64,000 nucleotides of DNA from Dallia pectoralis. Lineage: Eukaryota > Chordata > Actinopteri > Esociformes > Umbridae. The notes beneath the pieces are model-generated. The model worked only from the letters and a program-made list of their open reading frames with translations. It made no database searches and was not told where the DNA came from. Shown here in pieces: positions 29,589 to 43,129 of this stretch (position 1 is its first letter; every line of letters begins with the position of its first letter). The DNA lies in NCBI GenBank assembly GCA_029465975.1, contig CM055748.1, positions 2,684,804-2,748,803 of the forward strand, given 5' to 3'. The position numbers were made by a program, and so were the translations under genes.

Positions 29589-30085
29589 AGATACAGTGCC
29601 AGATACACTGCCAGATACAGTGCCAGATACAGTGCCAGATACACTGCCAGATACACTGCCAGGTACAGTGCCAGGTACAGTGCCAGATACACTGCCAGAT
29701 ACAGTGCCAGATACACTGCCAGATACAGTGCCAGGTACAGTGCCAGATACACTGCCAGATACACTGCCAGATACACTGCCAGGTACAGTGCCAGATACAC
29801 TGCCAGATACAGTGCAAGATACAGTGCCAGATACACTGCCAGATACACTGCCAGGTACACTGCCAGATACACTGCCAGATACACTGCCAGATACAGTGCC
29901 AGATACACTGCCAGGTACACTGCCAGATACACTGCCAGATACAGTGCCAGATACACTGCCAGGTACACTGCCAGATACACTGCCAGATACAGTGCCAGAT
30001 ACACTGCCAGGTACACTGCCAGATACACTGCCAGATACAGTGCCAGATACACTGCCAGATACACTGCCAGATACAGTGCCAGGTA
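29589..30085. repeat. 12-bp minisatellite (AGATACAGTGCC / AGATACACTGCC), about 41 copies
   Basis: Three unit types (AGATACAGTGCC, AGATACACTGCC and AGGTACAGTGCC or AGGTACACTGCC) alternate. The right half is a regular 48-bp higher-order unit of four 12-mers repeated three times or more. Open frames of up to 199 codons (Pro-Asp-Thr, Leu-Ala-Val-Tyr, Gly-Ser-Val-Ser) are artefacts. Confidence 0.97.
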
Positions 30086-30639
30086 TTCTCTCAGCCAAGT
30101 TGTGCCGTAGCTGTAGCCGACTTATAGTCTGATATATCCAGCAGCAGTCTCATGCTAGATCAATCGTCCTTTCACGGTTCTTCAAAACATTGATTATCGT
30201 TTTTCAGATGTAATTATTTCCTGTATATGCTCAGTGTAACATGAATATTGTGTTAGTCGTTGTACATTGAATCAATCTATGCTACAACTATCTATTTGAT
30301 GATTTGGGTCAATCTAGATTTCCAAACTCTCCTATATTTCTTATTTGTTATCAGGAACAGATCATGCATAACTGTCAAAATATATTGGTCAATCTGCCTG
30401 AGGCAGATTACATTCGGCAGATTGTTCACCCATTGTACTGAACACATGTGCGTGAGGTTACATTTTATTGTTTATTGACTATTCACATTATTGTTTTATA
30501 TCCAAATGCTTGATGGCTTTTTAATGTTAGTTTGAGTTCACACTAGTGTGCGGCACCTAAATATTGACCAACACCACAGCATTATTGTCAATAGTTTCAA
30601 TGCAAATACAGTGCCAGCTAACATAGAATAGCATATATA
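30086..30639. other. AT-rich non-coding stretch
   Basis: I see no gene or repeat here. Confidence 0.4.
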
Positions 30640-31090
30640 TCTTAAAGCAATGGTTTGACCTCGATTTTTTGGGGGGTGAAATAACTGTGACGCTGAGTGA
30701 CTAGGGTCCTTAGTTCCAGTGAAAGGTAATCGTAATGATAGCAAGACATTTTTAGAGAACTGGGTGCTTCTTTAGTGGCAACTGTTTGGGGAAGACCCTT
30801 TCCTGTTCCAACATCAATTTCCTGTTCCAACCAGGATGGTGTGGAGGAAGTGGAGTGGCCTGTACAGAGTCCTGACCTCAACACGGAACACCTTTGGGAT
30901 GAATTTGAGTGGTGATTGCGAGCCAGGCCTGCTCGTCGAAAATTCAACCCACTCAACCGACTCAACCGGCACCAGCACCTGGCATCACAAATGCTCTTTT
31001 GGCTGATTTCCACAGAGACTCTACATCATCTCGTAGAAGGTCTTCCCAGAATTGCGGCGGTTGTTATAGCCGTATCATGAGTACAATTAT
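30640..31090 (+). mobile_element. Tc1-like transposase C-terminal fragment, degenerate
   Basis: The + strand near 30855-30915 encodes EWPVQSPDLNTEHLWDEFEW, the DDE-region signature (WPxQSPDLNPIEHLWDEL) of Tc1/mariner transposases. The sequence then runs into a stop, LRARPARR and later LVEGLPR. Upstream (30655-30815) matches the part before the last catalytic block. Sequence between about 30815 and 30830 is missing relative to the family, and stops and frameshifts break the frame. No terminal repeats were found. Confidence 0.8.
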
Positions 31091-31922
31091 TCTTGAGAGA
31101 GAAGTGATCCGATTAATTTTTCAGTCTGATGAAATCAGGACTATCCATTCACTTTCTACATGAAATTCTGTCATCTTGGTTATATATTGGTGATATTCAT
31201 AATAGTACCTTATAGTCTTGTGTGGTAAAATAAATATTGGAAATTAATATATACATATACAGTAGGTGTGCAACTGGTTACCGTAGAGACTGAATAAAGG
31301 AGGTTCTCAATTTTAAAACATTATTCAATCTCTCTGCTTCTCCATAACATGTGTGCAACTAGTTTAGTGTATTATTTCCAATATCTGGGGCAGGGAACAT
31401 GGATTGAAAGCGATTCCCTCTGCTTCAGGTGATATTATGTAAATTGTTTTCAACGGAGTGAGCTCTCTGACAAGCAAGTTTCTAGGTGAGTAGTTTAATT
31501 TCTTTTACAATTAAAATGACAAATCTCTGTGAGCTTGGCTCTTGGCCTCGGCTTTCACTCTTATTATCAAATCCAATTCTCAGACAGCAGAACTTCTAAG
31601 TCCGTGACATGCGTCTGTAATTTACACCGTATATACCCAGTGGGGTCGTGTAATAGTATACAACTCGAATGGGTTCTCCCAAAACATCGCTTTTTCTACA
31701 TGCAGAGCTCAAACATCCTTCGGGATTTTACTTTTACTGACAGTGTGCACACCTTAAAGGTTTCCTCTGATTTATATGAATATGGATTCTCTGAATGTAA
31801 ATATAAAGAACTCTAAATCGAGAACACTGACTACCTAACATCAGGAAAACATACCGTTACCATAACAATAGCACAAGCATCTCCATCAATAAGATGGGCA
31901 AAGACAGAACCTATTGACGGAA
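31091..31922. other. Non-coding stretch
   Basis: AT-rich, with no gene recognised. Confidence 0.4.
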
Positions 31923-32229
<307 letters not shown>

Positions 32230-32230
<1 letters not shown>

Positions 32231-33859
32231 CCAAACGAGTATTGAAAATACATTCTCAATTCCATACCATTTCCTTTACCGTATGTGGACCATTTTTCTG
32301 CTTAAGTCTCAGTCCATGTTGGTCTGCACTCTGCAGGCAGTAAGACATCTCTAAAAAGCCAGAACATTGGCTTCTCCACACGTCCAACGATACCCAGAGA
32401 CTTCCTAGAGATCAGTTATTGTGATTCACTGCCACACAGAATCCACTATTCCTGTGTTATTATTCTCCCTTCCTGTGGAATTTTCGCTCTGTGATGTCAT
32501 GATTTGCTTACATGTCTTTCATCACATTAGGCAGGCTTTGTGCATATTATGGACTCAGCAAATGCCTTCCTCTAAGCTTATTGCTGTTCCCAAAGGGATT
32601 AATCTGGTTGTTTACATGTAACACTCCATACAGCGTTGGGCATCCGTAACCGGATTGTCTCGGTCACAATATTCACACTGCCGTTATGGTTTGTTGCTGT
32701 CAAAATATCATTTGGAAAGTTATTCTGAATGCTGCATTGAAAGAAAATGGAGCAATTACAGTAAATGAAATAAAGGAAGAACACATCCACTTCTTTCATT
32801 GACAATAACTGCATACATTCTCATAGTCAATAACTCCATATTACTGTGTTCTCTCGATGAAGGACATTGACAAGCTAAATGTTTGAGACCATAAAATCCA
32901 CTGAAAAAATAACTCAATTTTGTAATTTGTATTATATTTTGTACACAGTTTCCAACTTGCATAAGTTGATTTAATTATTTAAAAACCAGAGTTGTGACCA
33001 CTGTGCACAGAGTAATAATAAAATATAAAAACCTATCTTGGTATGACTGGCATACTCTAGCAATTTAAAAAACACATAGTACGCACTAATCCATTTTCTG
33101 CGTCTACAAACAAGGGCGATAGCAATTGCAGTGGAATTTCTCTGCTATCATTATTGATGGATCAATTCAGAATTCCTTTCCTTCAAAGACAGCAGGGCAG
33201 CTATAATTGCATTCTCTGGACTGTATCCAAGCTCTGCTTTACTCCTGGAAGAGTGGAACTCTTTATACTGTAGATTGGCACTTGGCGGTGGAGTGTTTTA
33301 CAGGCTGGTCTCGTCACAAAGAACCGGACAATGCTTTGATGTTTGTCACAGTGGATCAAAGATGTGACAGAGTACGGTTCTACCCGATGCACTTTTCTTT
33401 CATCTCACAAAGAAATCGGTCCCACCCTGACTAGAGGTCCCTGGTTGACAGGACAATGCTATACCCATCCTTTCAAACCCAGTTCTTCTTAAAATCCCAA
33501 CCACAAAAGACCAGACCTCCATCTGATTTAAGACGGCAGACGTCTTGATACTGATTTATGGACCGAAATAAATCACTGAGAAAGTTCGCCATTGCTTTTA
33601 GGACAGCTGGATGTGTAGCTCAGCGACCGACCCATTATTGAACAAGTGTGTGAGTTCAATATAAGATTGCATAATAAGGTGACAGAGGTATCTGTGTGTG
33701 TTGGATGCCAGATGAACGAGACCTACCCAAATGAATGGTCAATCTGCCAATTTGACATATGTACTGGGCAAATATAGTATGTATTATATGTATCTGAATA
33801 GTGCAATGGAGCAATGTCTGGATGTGTGAGCAGATCGCAGAAGAAGAGCAATGTCCAGT
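32230..33859. other. AT-rich non-coding stretch
   Basis: No gene is recognised. Confidence 0.4.
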
Positions 33860-34205
33860 TATAGCACAGGACGTCCACCGTGGTCCTTCGGATCAGAGCT
33901 GGTAGTGTCCAAGTTGGGTATTGTGGAGGTTTGACCAGGTTGGTGTGGAGGAACCCAAGTGTCCTGCATAGAGCTACGACCTCAACCCCACTGAACACCT
34001 TTGGGATGTATTGGAACAGCAATTGTGAGCCAGGCCTCCTCGTCCAAAATGAGTACCTGACTTCACAAATGCTCTTTGGGCTAAAAGGGAACAGTGCCCA
34101 CATCTTGTGGAAAGCCTTCACAGAAGAGTTGTCATAGCTACAACTCCATATTAATGTGCACTAGCTCATATAGGTGTGATGGTCAGGTGTGCACGTGTCT
34201 CTGGA
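33860..34205 (+). mobile_element. Second Tc1-like transposase C-terminal fragment
   Basis: The + strand encodes DLNPTEHLWDVLEQQL, followed by a stop, then ARPPRPK, FTNALWAKREQ and HLVESLHRRVV. This is the same DDE C-terminal part as in the 30.6 kb copy. The downstream part resembles the family's 3' end (ATGGTCAGGTGTGCACGTGTCTC). It is degenerate and 5'-truncated. Confidence 0.8.
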
Positions 34206-37200
34206 CACAACCTATCACATGAATATTCCAACGTCTGTTACCCTTTCTATCCTAGACTCTTTCCCCAAATCTGGTTTAAGGTAGGCTGATGTGAAGGCTG
34301 ACAAACACTGCGTTTCCTCTATTGATTCAGCCCGCCCAGTAAAGGACACAGCCTCTATTGATTGGGTAAACATTTAGATATGATTGCACGCACGGTGCAC
34401 GTATATCCCTATGATCACAACTCTGAATTCCCGTCTAAAGAACAAAGACACCCGGGTTTTGATGGTGTGGCTACGACAATCCTAATAGAATCAATTACTT
34501 TGGGACATTATAAAGTTGAAGCAGAATACCCAGACTGCTCTCCTCTCTGGGAGCTGTGAGTGCCACTACAAACAATCTGAACTCCATCGATTACAGATGA
34601 GATGGTAAAAGTGAATATTATTTCACGAACTCCTGAGATGAGATGACTTGTCTCTATTCACTGATTGCCTGATACCCTTCTGTTTGGTTATTACCACCCC
34701 AACCCCCCGGGCCGAAAATTCATCCCAGGCTCCTCACAACACGGCCGGTTTGAAATGGATCACCCATAGATTGCTCCCTTGTGCTTTGGGTAAGCTCATT
34801 GATGCTTTGATCTCATTGCAAACGGACGACGCTCACATGCATAATCAGACCATTGATTTTCCGCTCCTCACCGTGGCCAATTGATCGCCGGGCTAATTGT
34901 ATCCTTTCTTTTTCAGCATTGTCTACCCTTTTCCTGACACTCTTTCCTCAAAGTGCCAGGCAGACAGTTGACGTGTCGCTCGGCAAACTGTGCTCAGAGG
35001 AAAGTGAGTGAACACAGCAGGTGAATAACACCAATCGGCTGGTGAACAGCAGTAGTGAGAGAAGCAGATGTTGCGTCGCTAGCCAGTGAGATCAGTTTCC
35101 TGATAAGCCAATTACTGGGACTGAACTGTGTTTGGCGTCGGCTGACCATTAGGAAATGAATGAACACTCTCGATTGCCAACTAGTTTCATATTAAAAGGA
35201 CAGAATTTACATTCCAAAATGCTGGAAAAGGCCTACTGACGTAGGGTTAGTCAACTTGAGGGATGCTGGTTCCAACTTTATGAATCACCCATGATTCAGC
35301 TGGGTCAGCACGAAAGGTGTTATTGTACATACAAAATAACTTGAAATTGGATCATGCATATTGGTTTATATTTGGCTACATTATCCTGAATAAAATGTAT
35401 CCAAGCAGAGGGTACGTACAAACCTTTAGCCAAAAGTGGCGACTTCATCTGTGAGAAATCTCAATAATGGCAGAGAAGTAAGAGCAACGACGCAGGTTTA
35501 ATATAATATGTTACCGAAGACCGGTTTTCTTCAAGAAACCCGTCAGCCTCATCGCGGCGCGGGCTTCGACGCCACAAAAGAAGACGCCTTGTGGCAGTGC
35601 TCATTTCACCGCCGCAGCGTGATGGAGTGGGACACGCCCGCAGTCTGTCACTGTCATCCGTGAATACAATCATGGACTGTGAGTGGCGTCTCCCCCGTCT
35701 GTGATTGAATGACCGAGACAGGCTGGACACAGCCGGCTGAGACGACCCACCTCAGCTCAGAGGAGAAATGACCCGGACATTTTTAATCTGATAGGCAATT
35801 TGTTCGAGGTCAGTGTCGGCTAACGGAAGATCCGCAATTAACAACGCATTGTCTTTTAGATCGTGGCGAGACCACGGATAATACAAGATGTGATCATATA
35901 TTAAGTATCATCCAGTAATGGCGATAATATTAAAGATAGAAGATTGTGGCTTGTACTTTATCTGCTGCTCATACTTCACTGCATTCTACTGTTTTGGGAA
36001 AAGTTCAGAGACGTGAAGACATGTTCCAACGTAACCATACTGCTTGAATCGTAGACAAAGCAAGGCAGGGAATAAGGTATAAGGCAGTGGGACGTATCCT
36101 CGGAAACAAATCCTTTTCTTTGAACCCTCACAGTCTAGGGTCAAGGGGAGGGACGGCCAGACACATCCATGAAAAGGTCAAGTCAACAGGCTTCACTGTG
36201 AGGGAGGGGCTCCTGTGATCCTGGCCCCTCACCTGTCTGCTCTCCACCAATCCCTGACCTCCGCTTAAGCATCTCTCATCGATGAGCTGACCTTTGGAAA
36301 CGACGTTATCTCAACAACCAATATTTGTTTATGGACTTTGGAAGGAGAAATAATCATTAATTCCATGAGTTAGGAAAGGGAAGGCAAAACTGAATGTCTG
36401 ATTGTCGGGAAATAAATTCAAATATTTGTATTTCATTTCCATTAAAAACTTGAATGCCAAAATATACCACTTGTGGATGAAAAACAAGACAGCTGGCACA
36501 ATTAGTAGGGATAAAATGCTGACTATTTAGATACAATTCCCTATTTGGTCTTTAAACTGGCATGTTTTTAGGAACAAAATAATAGTCATCATTTACTGTT
36601 CTGCATAATGACATAGATGATGATCGCCCAGAATGCATTTCTTCCGATGCTCTGTGGGCAGAGCCAGAGTTCTACTTTTAATTAACTAATATTTCTATAT
36701 TTCTATACCTCCAAAATGTTCATACAATGTGAAAGGCATATTCATTTAGATTCAAATCGAGTAATTGACTTGGCCAGTTAAGACCGTTTTTACGTTTTGA
36801 AAAACCCTTTTGCAGTCTGTTTGGGGTAATAGAACGTAATGCAAAACAACTTACCGGTAATCCAAAATCCAATAACACATTTTAAGGCATGTTACTCGGC
36901 ATTAAAATGCGTCTTTACATTAGTGGTTGGGACTGGAACTGCAGCCAGGAACACAGCATTCAAACGTTTCAATCCGTCTTCCTCCGTTATTCCAAAAGAA
37001 TCCCACTCTGTTTACATCTTTATTTAGTCGGTAGCTTCTAATAAAATGTTTGAAACAGAACATGAGTTTCTACTAGAGATCAAGCTTGGATGCGTGCACT
37101 ATGGTATTCCCAACACAACCTAACACACGTTAGTCTTCCGGGTTCTGTACGGGAAAAGAATGGAGGTCTGAAAAGCCCTTAATATTTCTCTTTCTGAGCG

Positions 37201-37629
37201 TGGGTCTATTTGTTACACAGCTACAGGTGAAAGCACATTACATTTTGGGTAGCCGCAAGCTACAACAGCACACAGCACTAAGCCCACTGCTCCTTCTCTT
37301 TGGCTATTTAGAGCTGCCGATGTAAATCAAACCGACAAGACATAATTTGTTCTTACAAGAAAGACAAACAAACGAGATACTTATACCACAAATGATGCAC
37401 GTTGCATACTGATGTCTGGTTTACATGTTCATGGTGCAGAAACGGTGTTCCTAGATTGTGCTATTGCTAAAATATAACTGCCGTTCATGCATAGAAACAA
37501 TAGAATTGACAAGGGATTCCAGGACATTACAACCTCAGACCATAGTTGAATTACATTTGATTAATTACTATTTATATTGTGTACAATTCTGGCCAAAAAT
37601 ATTGGTAAATCAGAAATCCTTGGTTTGGT
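34206..37629. other. Non-coding stretch with possible conserved elements
   Basis: No gene. The segments 34750-34920, 35520-35760 and 36200-36340 are balanced in composition and repeat-free, unlike their AT-rich surroundings. They may be conserved non-coding elements, but this is a visual judgement. Confidence 0.35.
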
Positions 37630-38608
37630 GACTGTATGACGGTGTACGACTGTGTATGACTGTATGACGGTGTATGACTGTATGACGGTGTATGACGGTG
37701 TATGACGGTGTATGACGGTGTATGACTGTATGACGGTGTATGACTGTATGACGGTGTATGACTGTATGACGGTGTATGACGGTGTATGACTGTATGACGG
37801 TGTATGACTGTATGACGGTGTATGACTGTATGACGGTGTATGACTGTATGACGGTGTATGACTGTATGACGGTGTATGACGGTGTATGACTGTATGACGG
37901 TGTATGACTGTATGACGGTGTACGACTGTATGACGGTGTATGACTGTGTATGACTGTATGACGGTGTATGACTGTGTATGACTGTATGACGGTGTATGAC
38001 TGTATGACGGTGTATGACGGTGTATGACTGTATGACGGTGTATGACTGTATGACGGTGTATGACTGTATGACGGTGTATGACTGTATGACGGTGTATGAC
38101 GGTGTATGACTGTATGACGGTGTATGACGGTGTATGACTGTATGACGGTGTATGACTGTATGACGGTGTATGACTGTATGACGGTGTATGACGGTGTATG
38201 ACTGTATGACGGTGTATGACTGTATGACGGTGTACGACTGTATGACGGTGTATGACGGTGTATGACTGTATGACGGTGTATGACGGTGTATGACTGTATA
38301 TGACGGTGTATGACTGTATGACGGTGTATGACGGTGTATGACTGTATGACGGTGTATGACGGTGTATGACTGTATGACTGTATGACGGTGTATGACTGTA
38401 AGACGGTGTACGACTGTATATGACTGTATGATGGTGAATGATTGTATGACGGTGTATGACTGTATGACGGTGTATGACTGTATGATGGTGTATGACGGTG
38501 TATGACGGTGTATGACTGTATGACGGTGTATGACTGTATGACTGTATGACGGTGTATGACTGTAAGACGGTGTACGACTGTATATGACTGTATGATGGTG
38601 AATGACTG
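37630..38608. repeat. 18-bp mosaic minisatellite (TGTATGAC + GGTGTATGAC), about 1 kb
   Basis: The array is built from an 8-mer (TGTATGAC) and a 10-mer (GGTGTATGAC), mostly alternating to give an 18-bp period, with runs of doubled 10-mers. The right end is more degenerate and contains a duplicated segment of about 100 bp with TAAGACGGTGTACGACTG (about 38380-38450 and 38535-38605). The 398-codon minus-strand frame (SYTVIQ/RHTVIH repeats) follows from the period and is not a gene. Confidence 0.96.
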
Positions 38609-41600
38609 CAGACTTCTCTAGTCCTGTACAGCCATTTCTATGTTGTGTTTCTGGGATGTGTTTGGGAGCAGAATAGGCAACTGGAGTAGCGAGGCCTTGC
38701 TGGTCGAGAAAACGATGACCTGCGGCTAGTTTGCATCCTTCACTGACAATTAGCGTGATATTTCCCATCTTTATTCCAGTGGGCCAATGAGAGGCCTGTT
38801 ATCATCCATATCAATTACTGGGCCTCTGACATGGCTGTGTACATTGCCAGGGTGCCTCCGCTGTTCTGACTAATGGGCCCACCATCTGGAGCTGTTCCCC
38901 AGAGCCAGGCAAGGAAAACCGGGCCACAAGATCTAGACACGGATCGCACCGCGCGGTACTCCGGGCGTGGCAGGAGGAGATTGAGTCGGGAGCACCAGAA
39001 ATCGTGAGTGGCTCGTAAAACGTAATTGCCTCTGTGTCTGAGCAATGCTGTGTGAGTTGAATGCACAAGATGCGCTATTGTTTTTTCCTTTCCGGCCCTC
39101 CCCTGCTAGGTTAACCTTTCGCGCTCCATAAGGTGTTTGGGCACTTTCATTGCGGCGTGGGCAGTCCACCTTCCAGCGTGGGTCAGCCTAATTATGCTCT
39201 GCTTAATCCACAGAGCCCCACGCTGAGCTGTTCCCCTGCTAGGAAAGGTCACTGCGATCCTGTGTTATTGGACAGGGTTGGGAGCCTTGAGAAATATCAC
39301 CTCCCTCATTTGCACTTCTGGCGAAATGTATTGCAAGGATTTTTTATTCTCTCTCTCTTGTGTTCAATGGCTTCATGCTGGAATTACTGTTATTGCAGTG
39401 GCCTAACGATCTTCCCGGGAGTATGACATTTTCAATCCTCTCACTTGTCAATCACGACCGAGACAAGTAATAAGGGTTTGGACAGTTGCTGTAAAACAAT
39501 AATCAACGTAGGAAAATGTTCCCAGTATGTGAGCATTTGCTGCTAGAACATGAGAAAAAAACTATTCTAGACATTTCCATAGGTTCAAGATTTTTAGTCA
39601 CCGATTTTTGTTACGATATCTCCTCCAATTGACTATCAAGGTTCAGAGAGAGCTATAGATTTCAGCGTGTTTTTTTTCGAGCCGTCGTCACCAAGTCATT
39701 TCTTTTTAGAAACTTGAGTTAGCATGCGGGCGTTCGAGTTGCCAAACCCCTAAACCAACTAAATCCCTTGTTACGATGTCACTGCCGTCCCAGGTGGATT
39801 AGCAAATATGTCTCAACACACAGAGCTCTAGCCACATTGAGCCAGCAACCCGGACGGCCATTTTGGAATTCACCACTGAAACAGATGCTAGCTGTCGCTG
39901 CAGACATAGTTGTTTATTGTAATGCTGACCACTCAAGGTCACACCCTCCAATGTATCTGTTCACAAACCTTCCAGGCAAAAGGCAATTTCTCCTACATGT
40001 CTATTCGTCAGGACCATAATGCACCTGTGCGATCGGTGGAGTCCCGGGGCTGTGCTGCCTTTCTGGGGCCATCCTCACTAATCAAGGAGTGATGACAGAC
40101 GCCCTCGTGTCCATCTCCTCTCTGAAGTAACTGGAGGGTTTAACCATTTCCTCTGTCTTACCCAAACAGCTCTGTCTTGGCAGAACACATCAGTCTGTCC
40201 TTCGGTTTTTTCCTCCTGATAGCCGTCTTTGAAATATTGGCGCAGAGTTAGAGACCTACATGTGTCACATGCCCTCTGGCCTCCCGTACCAACTTCTGTC
40301 AGGTGTAAGAGTTTAAAGATTGATGGTCTAACCTGAGGCAACAGAGCGAGTAGTGAAAGATGGGGCTATTTGCCGTCTAGCCTTTTTAAACTATGACTTT
40401 TTCATATGTCCGTCTGAGACATCTTTAGCAAACACCCACCATTACCATCGCAAAGTGAGTTTGCCTCCGTAACCCTCGATCTGTAAAAACCGGATCTCCG
40501 GCAACATCAGACAACATCAGTCATTCGAGGCAACATTTACTTTTGGCTCGTCTCTAGAGGAAGAATGAGACGCCATCGCTCACAAAAACACTCGTTTTTA
40601 AAAAGTTGTCAATCATCCCCAGCGGCGTTTTAAGCTAGCCAGACTTGGCAGAGCGGCCCTTTGGCTCGAACACACGGGGAGCGTTTGTGTAACGTTCCCA
40701 GACAGTTCAAGGTTAATTGATGTACATCATAAAATATTGACACCAAAAGGATCGCTTACAGCCACTGGGGCTCTCACAGTAGTGAGTGTGTCGACGTGAC
40801 GCGCCTGTAAATCAAACGACGCACGGGTAAATATGGATGCGCGGCGTAGCTGTAAATCGTTAGCTTCACCAGCTCCTAAAGTTGGCCGTTTGTACATTTC
40901 GGAAGTGGGTTAATGAGAAGTTGTTAACAGGAAACGTTTCCCACTTCCCCAGAACATCCCACGGTAATTATTATATTGACGAGTGGCCGCGGGTGTTGAA
41001 ACCAACCTATCGTTCTCTCTCCGCGACAAATGTCTCCGGTCAATCAGACGGTTTGTCCCGGCGTTCGTGCCAGACCGTAGCCCCGTCAAACGCCAATATA
41101 GCGCACGAGCCGGCCCTGCAGAGATACTACACGGATGATGTGTCAACGCCATTTGGCTTTATTACTCTGTCAACATCCACGCCACACATTTAAATTAGAT
41201 AGCAAAGTAATAATTAGCCCGCGGTTGTGTCTAAAGTAAATAATGAGAAGCTGCGAATCCTCTGATGATAAAACTGCTTAGGCTCAGCGGGGAGACTTTG
41301 TTATTCGTGTACGAACACCAGAATACTTTATTAGAGTAGCAGACAGAGGACCGTATCATTCTACCACATGTTGAGAGGCATTGTGCCGCGTTGATATTTC
41401 CGCTGTTCTGAGTTTGCAGGATGAAAACGTTTATTGTCCGCTTCTTACTGTAATCCAGGGGCCCTCGTTCATTAGGAATCTGTTGTACAGACAGAGCTGC
41501 TCTCTCTTTTATTCCGTGTCTTTGTCTCTGGAATGCTGCTCCAATCCCATTACAACCCGTTATGTCTGTCCGTTATGTCTGTCCGGTGGTGTGGGAATGA

Positions 41601-41808
41601 CAACACAGCATGAAACAACATATTCAATTTGCTGCCTCGATTTCTGTAAATGACCTGAAAATATTACCCGGAAACCAACTGAAACTATCTGATTCATAGC
41701 TTTCAATGTATTGCACTAACATGTATCGAGTTGAACATATCCAGGGCCATGGTTAACGCTATATATATATATAGAAGCTATAAGGTTTTACCCAACTACA
41801 GCTGCTTA
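38609..41808. other. Non-coding stretch with possible conserved elements
   Basis: No gene recognised. The stretches 38800-39060, 39190-39420 and 40680-41250 are free of repeats and of balanced composition, with ATTA-rich motifs near 41190-41220 (TTTAAATTAGATAG, TAATAATTAGCC). Confidence 0.35.
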
Positions 41809-41870
41809 GAGAAGGAGAGACAGAGAGAGAGACAGAGAGAGAGACAGAGAGAGACAGACTGAGAGAGTAT
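41809..41870. repeat. GA-rich low-complexity repeat (GAGAGACA)n
   Basis: Purine-only GAGAGACAGAGAGA units of about 60 bp in total. Confidence 0.9.
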
Positions 41871-43129
41871 GCTACTGTCCTGTCTGACTGTCTGAGTACT
41901 GTACTCAAACGACTACATGCCGTGATTACTTACTGGAAAACAAAGAGCACTGGTGGGCAGAAACACACAGGTCCTTCCAGAGGCAAAAATTAAATGGTTT
42001 GTGTTAAGTGGGCTTTAATTAGAGGTTGCCAATCAAATAAATGAAATAATTGCCACAGGCTTAATTAGATTTATTTATTGCTTGTCTTGTGCGGAATATG
42101 TTTTCTTCTGTGTGCACTCTGCGAGATGCAAACCCAATAAATAAACTAATCTCGTCTTCGCAAACTAATGCTTAATTCTCTGCAAAGGTCCTGACAAAGC
42201 TGAGCACTGCAATTATTTAAAGTCTACAAATCTGCAGTGCTTTAGAGCTCTTCCCACATCCAAACGTGTGAATGCAAGCTGTCTTGCGAACAAACGAAAG
42301 ACCTCTTTAATCCCTCGGAATGCTTTAAACAAGCCATAATCATTACATTTCTGGATTAATAACAATAAATGACATGCAGTATCTCATTGGTCGTTAATCC
42401 CAGATGTGCACCCTGCCCTCGCTGGTTACCATTACTGTTCCTGTACTGTACTCGCCCGCCGCGCCAGAGATGATTTTCTACCTCAGCTACGGACAAGGAA
42501 GAAAATGGCAGGATATTAGTCTGCACTGTTGTGCAGTGTCTCTCTTGCTGTGGAAAACAAATCAACTGGGATATTGTTGTCTAAATTATGTGCCCAATCA
42601 ACTGGTCAGGATATCGACAGAGATGCACATCTTAACCAGTCTCTCTTCTCTATTTCCTGTGTGAAATAAATAGATCTATTCCAAGCATCTGGACAGTTTA
42701 AGGATTTAAAAATCTTTACCAGACATAGCCCCTCCCCCTTCACTGTCTTGCATCACGAAACCAACGTGTTAGCCGTGCTGGTGTCCTTATGGTCAACTCC
42801 TCAGCCAAGTGTAGTCGTTGGGATGCTTGTAAAGCACCAAAGAACATCCATCTGGTTTTGAGCGGCTCCAGTGCTTGTTTCCTAGAGAGAGACGTATTGA
42901 ATCGTAAACAACCAGGCTACATCAGCAGGTGAGTATTCGTCTTTCAGGTCAACGCGTTGGTGACAGTGTTGTCCTGTTTGTCAAGCTCGACCTGTCTCTA
43001 TGTACGTAACGTAAATGTTATGTAAGTGACTGTTTAAACTAAGCACATATCTCTTCTGTTTCATGTGCAACAATGGTCTACATTGAGGGGCACTGGGGGC
43101 CAATGGCAGCCCCTGATGGCCTTCTGTGC
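41871..43129. other. Non-coding stretch with a strong conserved-element candidate
   Basis: The segment 41995-42350 is repeat-free, AT-rich but not simple. It is dense in homeodomain-type cores (CTTTAATTAGAGG, GGCTTAATTAGATTT, GCTTAATTCTC) with CCAATCAAATAAATGA nearby. No gene is recognised around it. Confidence 0.4.

Noticed and set aside
29533..30132. Frames of 170-199 codons on both strands
   Set aside because: A 12-bp tandem repeat keeps multiple frames open at once.
33610..33670. tRNA-like GTGTAGCTCAG followed by GAGTTCAAT
   Set aside because: The A-box match is fair but the B box is degenerate and no cloverleaf forms.
37572..38768. 398-codon minus-strand open frame (Tyr-Thr-Val-Ile / His-Arg-His repeats)
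   Set aside because: It lies almost wholly in the 18-bp minisatellite. A period divisible by three keeps frames open without selection.
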